From assembly GCA_003457065.1 (NCBI GenBank), contig DMJQ01000085.1, positions 5,246 through 15,048 on the forward strand: a stretch of 9,803 nucleotides of DNA, given 5' to 3'. A program made the position numbers and the translations under genes. This DNA is from Clostridiales bacterium. Its GTDB lineage: Bacteria > Bacillota > Clostridia > Tissierellales > Sedimentibacteraceae. The notes under the pieces were generated by a model, which saw only the letters and a list, made by a program, of their open reading frames with translations, was not told where the DNA came from and did no database searches. Positions 6,167 to 9,803 of this stretch are shown piece after piece; the stretch's first letter is position 1, and each line of letters opens with the position of its first letter.

Positions 6167-6182
6167 ACAAGGAGTGAATATT

Positions 6183-6818
6183 ATGTTTGGACCAGATAAG
6201 AAAAAGCTTTACCCAATTGAAAATATAAAGACGGTTTGCTATATAAGTAATCTACCTAAAAGACCAAATGTTGAGATTGGAGAATATACCTATTATAGCG
6301 ATAATAAAAAGTCTCCTGAGAAATTTTATGATAACATTGAGCACCACTACGAATTTTTGGGGGATAAACTCATCATAGGCAAGTTCTGTGCAATTGCAGA
6401 AGGGGTTACGTTTATCATGAATGGAGCAAACCACAGAATGAATGGAATTACAACCTACCCCTTTAATATCTTCGGAGGTGGTTGGGAGAAGGTTACCCCG
6501 ACAGTAGAGCGGCTACCTTTTAAGGGAGATACAGTGATTGGCAATGATGTGTGGATAGGTCAAAATGTAACTGTTATGCCAGGTGTTAAAATTGGTAACG
6601 GGGCGATTATTGCTACTAACTCAACAGTAGTAAAAAATGTGGAACCATATACAATATATGGTGGGAATCCAGCTAAATTTATTAAAAAACGATTTAGTGA
6701 TGAAAAGATTGAATTTTTATCAAAGCTGGAGTGGTGGAACTGGGATGAAGAGAGGATATTTAATAATCTTGAAAAGCTAACATCAGAACTAGGATTAGAA
6801 GAGCTAATGGAAAAATAG
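6183..6818 (+). CDS. vat: Vat-type streptogramin A O-acetyltransferase
   Basis: A 211-residue xenobiotic acetyltransferase of the left-handed beta-helix (hexapeptide repeat) superfamily. Family members form trimers and acetylate the hydroxyl of A-type streptogramins with acetyl-CoA. The catalytic histidine is H84 in NGANHRM (80-86), equivalent to remembered His82 of Vat(D). The family blocks KIGKFC-like (IIGKFCAIAEGV), TYPFNIFGGGWEK, KGDTVIGNDVWIG and MPGVKIGNGAI are all present, and the C-terminal RF-x(n)-WWNW segment is conserved. AAGGAG (6169-6174) is eight bases before the ATG at 6183; an upstream in-frame TTG at 6162 would precede that site, so I reject it. It fits the resistance theme of mef and msr. 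It differs from remembered Vat(D) at many positions, so it may be a separate Vat class. CatB-like chloramphenicol transferases are the alternative, less likely given the N-terminus. Confidence 0.9.
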   Translation: MFGPDKKKLYPIENIKTVCYISNLPKRPNVEIGEYTYYSDNKKSPEKFYDNIEHHYEFLGDKLIIGKFCAIAEGVTFIMNGANHRMNGITTYPFNIFGGGWEKVTPTVERLPFKGDTVIGNDVWIGQNVTVMPGVKIGNGAIIATNSTVVKNVEPYTIYGGNPAKFIKKRFSDEKIEFLSKLEWWNWDEERIFNNLEKLTSELGLEELMEK

Positions 6819-6832
6819 GTGGGTGATTATAT

Positions 6833-7573
6833 ATGAAGGAAAACAGATATGATGATAATACATTTTTTCAAAAATACAGTCAAATGAATCGCTCGCAACA
6901 GGGATTATCTGGTGCGGGAGAGTGGGAAACATTAAAAAAGATGTTGCCGGATTTTAAAGGTACGCATGTGCTTGATTTAGGATGTGGATATGGGTGGCAC
7001 TGTATATATGCAATGGAAAACGATGCCTCTGTGGTTGTAGGTGTTGATATTTCCCATAAAATGCTCGAAACAGCAAAAGAAAAAACACATTTTCCACAGA
7101 TTAAATATGAATGCTGCGCTATAGAAGATGTGGATTTCCCAGATGAGAGCTTTGATATAATACTAAGTTCACTTGCACTTCATTATGTAGAAGATTATGA
7201 GACTTTAATAAAAAAGACATATAAAATGCTAAAATTTGGTGGTAATCTAGTTTTTACAGTTGAACACCCCATTTTTACCGCTTACGGGACACAGGACTGG
7301 TATTATAACGGAAAGGGAGAAATTATGCACTTTCCAGTGGACAATTACTACTATGAGGGAAAGCGAACAGCTATGTTTTTGGGAGAAAAGGTTACAAAAT
7401 TTCATAGAACACTGACCACATATCTAAATACACTGCTTTCAAATGGTTTTATAATAAATCATATTGTGGAGCCGCAGCCGCCGGAATACATGATGGATAT
7501 TCCGGGGATGCAGGATGAAATGCGCCGTCCCATGATGCTGATTGTATCGGCGAACAAAAAAGTAGATAGATAG
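6833..7573 (+). CDS. Class I SAM-dependent methyltransferase
   Basis: A 246-residue protein with the Rossmann methyltransferase fold. Motif I is LDLGCGYG (D48-G54) for S-adenosylmethionine binding, an acidic residue ends strand 2 in VVGVDIS, CCAIEDVDFP is motif II-like, and FDIILSSLALHYVEDY is the post-motif region of UbiE/SmtA-like small-molecule methyltransferases (Methyltransf_11 type). The C-terminal half has several Tyr/Trp (DWYYNGKGE, DNYYYEGKR) that may shape a substrate pocket. It starts 14 bases after the vat stop, with GGTGGGTGAT as a weak ribosome site, so it is probably co-transcribed with vat. It does not look like an Erm or Cfr rRNA methylase. The substrate is unknown; an antibiotic or a metabolite is possible. 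Confidence 0.8.
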   Translation: MKENRYDDNTFFQKYSQMNRSQQGLSGAGEWETLKKMLPDFKGTHVLDLGCGYGWHCIYAMENDASVVVGVDISHKMLETAKEKTHFPQIKYECCAIEDVDFPDESFDIILSSLALHYVEDYETLIKKTYKMLKFGGNLVFTVEHPIFTAYGTQDWYYNGKGEIMHFPVDNYYYEGKRTAMFLGEKVTKFHRTLTTYLNTLLSNGFIINHIVEPQPPEYMMDIPGMQDEMRRPMMLIVSANKKVDR

Positions 7574-7610
7574 AACTAAAACACCTATAAGGTATAAATG
7601 GAGGTAATTT

Positions 7611-8105
7611 ATGTTTAAAGAAAAAATTATTATAGAGATGAAAGAAGTATTCAAAGAAATTCCTTTTGGCATAGAGCATACTCTCAAAGTTTTGAAAAAT
7701 GCAGAAGATATAATGAAAGGAGAAAATATCGGAGAGGAAGAAAAAGAATTCATCAGTATTATTGCTATACTACATGATATTGGTGCGGTTGAAGCACAAA
7801 AAAAATACGGTTCTATTGATGGTGTCTATCAAGAAAAGGAAGGACCAGAAGTAGCGAAAGAAATATTAAAAAAGGTAGGCTATAAAAAAAATATTGATAG
7901 AATATGCTTTATAATAGGCAACCATCATACTCCATCTAAAATTGATGGACTTGATTTTCAAATACAATGGGAAGCTGATTTGCTTGAAAATTTAACGGTT
8001 ATGGATAAAGAAAAAGAACAGGAAAAGATAAAAAAGTGTATAGATGAAAACTTTAAAACAAACACAGGAAAAAGGATAGCTTATAATCGCTTTATTTTAG
8101 ATTAG
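7611..8105 (+). CDS. HD-domain protein (putative metal-dependent phosphohydrolase)
   Basis: A 164-residue single-domain protein. The HD superfamily metal ligands are visible in order: H23 (GIEHTLKVLKNA), H55-D56 (AILHDIG), H105-H106 (IGNHHTPSKIDG) and D123 (WEADLLENL). Such proteins hydrolyse nucleotides or phosphoesters, but the substrate cannot be read from sequence. GGAGG (7600-7604) precedes the ATG by six bases, and the gene follows the methyltransferase by 37 bases in the same direction. The product is Lys/Glu-rich with no signal or membrane segment. I see no sign of decay. A role in resistance is suggested only by location; it may be a passenger. Confidence 0.78.
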   Translation: MFKEKIIIEMKEVFKEIPFGIEHTLKVLKNAEDIMKGENIGEEEKEFISIIAILHDIGAVEAQKKYGSIDGVYQEKEGPEVAKEILKKVGYKKNIDRICFIIGNHHTPSKIDGLDFQIQWEADLLENLTVMDKEKEQEKIKKCIDENFKTNTGKRIAYNRFILD

Positions 8106-8160
8106 TAGTAGATTATTACAGTTATGTATTTTATATCGCAAAGAAAAAATAGTAGTTAAG

Positions 8161-8178
8161 TTTAACCCTAGGGTTAAA
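8161..8178. repeat. 18-bp perfect palindrome at the truncation point of a GNAT gene
   Basis: TTTAACCCTAGGGTTAAA is its own reverse complement. Its right half (GGGTTAAA) encodes the first surviving residues (G-L-N) of the truncated GNAT gene, so the palindrome straddles the point where homology begins. It could mark a deletion or inverted-duplication junction or be an operator. Confidence 0.6.
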
Positions 8179-8410
8179 TGATGAATATGTTGAGGGCATT
8201 TTTGTTTCTGGTGAAATGCAATCGCAGGGTATAGGTAAAATTCTGCTGAATTATGCAAAGGATAAAAGGAATAAGTTGTACTTGAACGTATACCAAAAGA
8301 ACGCACGGGCAATATCTTTTTATAAGAGAGAAGGATTTGAGATTCAGCATAGTGGCTTAGATGAGGCTACCGGAGAAAAAGATTATGTAATGACATGGCA
8401 ACACAAATAG
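8171..8410 (+). pseudogene. 5'-truncated GNAT N-acetyltransferase fragment
   Basis: From 8171 the frame reads GLNDEYVEGIFV, then the acetyl-CoA loop QSQGIGK, a helix, LYLNVYQKNARAISFYKREGF and EATGEKDYVMTW to a TAG at 8408-8410. This is the C-terminal half of a small GNAT enzyme of about 130-150 residues (YVxGIFV, QxxGIGK and NxxAxxFYxxxGF are the core motifs). The N-terminal half is missing: the frame is closed by a TAG just upstream (8151-8153), and only vague traces of the lost part may remain in 8107-8160. An internal ATG at 8216 could begin a 64-aa product, but it would lack the beta strands before the acetyl-CoA loop. Probably non-functional. It marks the last low-GC gene before the transfer module. 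Confidence 0.78.
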
Positions 8411-8446
8411 AAATTCCAGTTTGTTGAACTGAATCCGAAAAGCATT

Positions 8447-8488
8447 AGGGCGCAGAGGAGATAGAATCCTTTGCGTCCTTCCTTTTTT
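8447..8488 (+). terminator. Intrinsic terminator at the cargo/transfer-module boundary
   Basis: AGGGCGCAGAGGA (8447-8459) pairs along its length with TCCTTTGCGTCCT (8467-8479), 13 pairs including two G-U, over a GATAGAA loop. It is followed by TCCTTTTTT (8480-8488). It is the first strong terminator after the msr attenuator, so it would end read-through from the cargo and insulate the genes behind it. Confidence 0.85.
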
Positions 8489-8489
8489 A

Positions 8490-8535
8490 TACAAGGGTTG
8501 ACATCATTGCGTTATTGCAGATACCCTTGTACAAT
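8490..8535 (+). promoter_or_regulatory. Inverted repeat overlapping a promoter-like element
   Basis: TACAAGGGT (8490-8498) and ACCCTTGTA (8523-8531) are perfect 9-bp inverted arms, 24 bases apart. TTGACA (8498-8503) sits just inside the left arm. A -10 is unclear: GATACC (8520-8525) is 16 bases away, and the better TACAAT (8530-8535) is 26 bases away. The site is just before the small membrane protein gene and the relaxase, so it may be an operator-promoter or part of oriT. Confidence 0.5.
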
Positions 8536-8561
8536 GTAGTTAGAAGAAAGGGGTTGTTCCT

Positions 8562-8846
8562 ATGAAAATGATTTTGAAAGTATTGGCACTGCCGATTCTG
8601 TTCGCTGTAAAATTGATTTGCGTTCTTGGAAATCTGCTTACAAATGTTGTGTCCTATGTGATTGGCATACTACTTTTGGTTATTGGCGGCTCTGCGATTT
8701 ACTGCATTGTAAAGGCTTTGTGGCAGTCCTTGCTTATCCTTGTGGTTCTTGCAATTGCGACAATAGCAGTGGTTTTCCTACTCGTCTGGGCTGTTATGAA
8801 AGCTGAGAATATAGGAGAAAGTCTGGGCGCATTTATCAGGTCATAA
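8562..8846 (+). CDS. Small membrane protein of the conjugative module
   Basis: A 94-residue, very hydrophobic protein with about three membrane segments (roughly residues 5-27, 30-50 and 54-78) and a short polar tail (MKAENIGESLGAFIRS). It begins MKMILKVLALPILFAVKL, which resembles the 'CD1845 family' small membrane proteins I recall upstream of relaxases in Tn1549-like and C. difficile conjugative elements; this assignment is from memory and tentative. AAAGGGG (about 8546-8552) serves as ribosome site. A terminator follows 17 bases after the stop, and the relaxase begins 62 bases after it. The function of the family is not known; a role at the membrane during transfer is a guess. Confidence 0.72.
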   Translation: MKMILKVLALPILFAVKLICVLGNLLTNVVSYVIGILLLVIGGSAIYCIVKALWQSLLILVVLAIATIAVVFLLVWAVMKAENIGESLGAFIRS

Positions 8847-8862
8847 GATAATATCAGAGAAA

Positions 8863-8891
8863 AGTCACCGACCGGTGGCTTTTTCTTTTTT
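8863..8891 (+). terminator. Intrinsic terminator between the membrane protein gene and the relaxase
   Basis: AGTCACC (8863-8869) pairs with GGTGGCT (8874-8880, one G-U) over a GACC loop, followed by TTTTCTTTTTT. It ends three bases before the ribosome site of the relaxase, so it may limit relaxase transcription or act as an attenuator. A promoter for the relaxase after it is not visible, so some read-through is expected. Confidence 0.7.
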
Positions 8892-8908
8892 GGAAGGAAG
8901 TGATGGGA

Positions 8909-9803
8909 ATGGCAGCAACAAGATTGATTGCGCTCCATGTGAATAAGGGAAAGACGGTCGCTCAATGTTTGGCAGACAGAACCGACTACTCACAAAACGC
9001 CGCAAAAACCAATGATGGCGAATTTATCAGCTCCTATGAGTGTGATCCAAAGACAGCGGATGAAGAATTTCTGCTTTCCAAACGGCAGTACCAACACATT
9101 ACCGGCAGGCAGCAGAAGAACAATATCATCGCATACCAGATACGCCAGTCTTTTAAGCCAGGAGAAATCACTCCGGATGAAGCGAACCAGGTCGGCTATG
9201 AAACAGCGATGCGATGGACAAAGGGAAAACACGCTTTCATCGTTGCGACCCACATCGACAAATCCCACATTCACAACCATATCATTTATAATTCGACCTC
9301 GCTGGATGCCACACGGAAATTCAAGAATTTCTTCCTTTCTGGTCTGGCCGTTCAAAGACTCAGCGATATGGTTTGCCTGGAACACGGTCTGTCCATTATT
9401 ACACCGAAGCCATATCGGGAGCGCCAGAAAAGAACCGTTTATCCCAAGAAGCGTACCCTGCGTGACGAATTATGTGATGTGATTGATGCGGTGCTGAAGC
9501 AGAAACCAAAGAGCTTTGATGACTTCATTCAGGCTCTGGCTGACATGGGATTTGAGTTCAAGGACGGAAAGCAGCCTGCGTTCAAGGGCAAGAAGCAGAA
9601 GCGTTTCATTCGGCTGCGTTCCCTGGGCGAAGGATATAGCAAAGAGGAAATTCAAGCGGTTATCTCTGGCAAGAACCTGCACAAATCAAAAGGCAGCTCT
9701 ACCAAGGCTCCTGCCCCGAAGCAGTTCCAGATGCTGATTGATATTCAGGCAAAGATGGCCGAGGGTAAGACGGTCGGTTATGAAAAGTGGGCAAAGAAGT
9801 TCA
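8909..9803 (+). CDS. MOBP-type relaxase, N-terminal part (3' end outside window)
   Basis: The frame is open to the end of the window, giving 298 residues. Relaxases nick one DNA strand at oriT and pilot it to the recipient. The candidate catalytic tyrosine is Y27 in DRTDYSQN, where relaxases of this family have a DYxxNPxKT-like motif (here N-A-A-K-T). The metal-binding histidine cluster is H115, H120, H122 and H124 (THIDKSHIHNH). The start MAATRLIALHVNKGKT matches the usual N-terminus of Tn1549-like relaxases as I remember them. The ATG at 8909 is preferred to one at 8903 because AAGGAAGTGAT (8894-8904), nearly the full complement of the 16S tail, gives normal spacing. No mobC-like accessory gene lies directly upstream. 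Codon use is clearly more GC-rich than in the cargo. Confidence 0.9.
   Translation, partial: MAATRLIALHVNKGKTVAQCLADRTDYSQNAAKTNDGEFISSYECDPKTADEEFLLSKRQYQHITGRQQKNNIIAYQIRQSFKPGEITPDEANQVGYETAMRWTKGKHAFIVATHIDKSHIHNHIIYNSTSLDATRKFKNFFLSGLAVQRLSDMVCLEHGLSIITPKPYRERQKRTVYPKKRTLRDELCDVIDAVLKQKPKSFDDFIQALADMGFEFKDGKQPAFKGKKQKRFIRLRSLGEGYSKEEIQAVISGKNLHKSKGSSTKAPAPKQFQMLIDIQAKMAEGKTVGYEKWAKKF

Larger units (their letters stand above)
8440..9803 (+). mobile_element. Transfer module of a Tn1549-like integrative element (partial)
   Basis: From about 8440 the base composition rises, with codons such as CTG, GCC, AAG and CGG frequent that are rare before. A small membrane protein gene is followed by a MOBP relaxase, an order I recall from Tn1549-type and related clostridial elements. 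No integrase, T4SS gene or element end is inside the window, so limits and type are not proven. The low-GC genes before 8410 are probably cargo of the same element, but they could be host DNA flanking it. Confidence 0.6.

Noticed and set aside
6162..6182. TTG start extending Vat by seven residues
   Set aside because: The ribosome site AAGGAG (6169-6174) lies inside this extension and serves the ATG at 6183, which gives a typical Vat N-terminus.
8990..9385. 131-aa ORF on the minus strand opposite the relaxase
   Set aside because: The + strand frame encodes a clear relaxase with catalytic Tyr and His cluster; the opposite frame is an antisense shadow without recognisable motifs.
9012..9482. 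156-aa + strand ORF within the relaxase region
   Set aside because: It is in a different frame from the relaxase, with low-complexity Arg/Ser-rich composition and no ribosome site; a shadow frame.
1..9803. CRISPR array, tRNA or rRNA genes, and insertion sequences
   Set aside because: No regularly spaced repeats, no cloverleaf or rRNA-like segments and no transposase motifs were seen on either strand.

Overview
This window looks like part of an integrative/conjugative (or mobilisable) element of a low-GC Bacillota host, probably a gut clostridium. It carries a dense cargo of genes aimed at ribosome-targeting antibiotics. Every supported gene is on the + strand. By eye, composition is very AT-rich from 1 to about 8,410 and clearly more GC-rich from about 8,440 to the end. 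A cargo region of low-GC origin therefore abuts a transfer module of different origin. No identity values were computed; family calls rest on motifs, length, synteny and remembered reference proteins.

Layout. 1-433: the 3' end of an unidentified CDS and a 54-aa ORF. 511-848: a strong promoter, an 8-codon leader peptide (MTASMRLR) and attenuator hairpins. 849-2063: a Mef-type macrolide efflux pump. 2098-2153: a 6-codon leader peptide (MYYIFM) with a three-arm attenuator. 2196-3659: an Msr(D)-type ABC-F ribosome-protection ATPase. 3702-3752: a third leader-like ORF (16 codons) overlapping a GC-rich hairpin. 3793-4872: an RsgA-type circularly permuted GTPase. 4912-5706: a GNAT acetyltransferase. 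5825-6151: the decayed C-terminal remnant of a second msr-like gene. 6183-6818: a Vat-type streptogramin A acetyltransferase. 6833-7573: a class I SAM methyltransferase. 7611-8105: an HD-domain protein. 8161-8410: a 5'-truncated GNAT gene beginning at an 18-bp palindrome. 8447-8891: a strong terminator, an inverted repeat overlapping a promoter-like element, a small membrane protein gene and another terminator. 8909-9803: a MOBP-type relaxase cut by the window end, resembling those of Tn1549-like elements.

How it fits together. Mef exports macrolides, the ABC-F protein dislodges them from the ribosome, and Vat inactivates streptogramin A; together they would cover macrolides and A-type streptogramins. 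mef and msr each sit behind a short macrolide-sensing leader and an intrinsic attenuator, the known regulatory logic of mef/msr(D) elements. The RsgA paralogue behind its own leader-like ORF, with a hairpin arm complementary to its Shine-Dalgarno, is the least familiar part and the best candidate for an undescribed extension of that logic. No convincing intrinsic terminator is seen between the msr attenuator and 8,447, so read-through from the mef promoter could reach the whole cargo.
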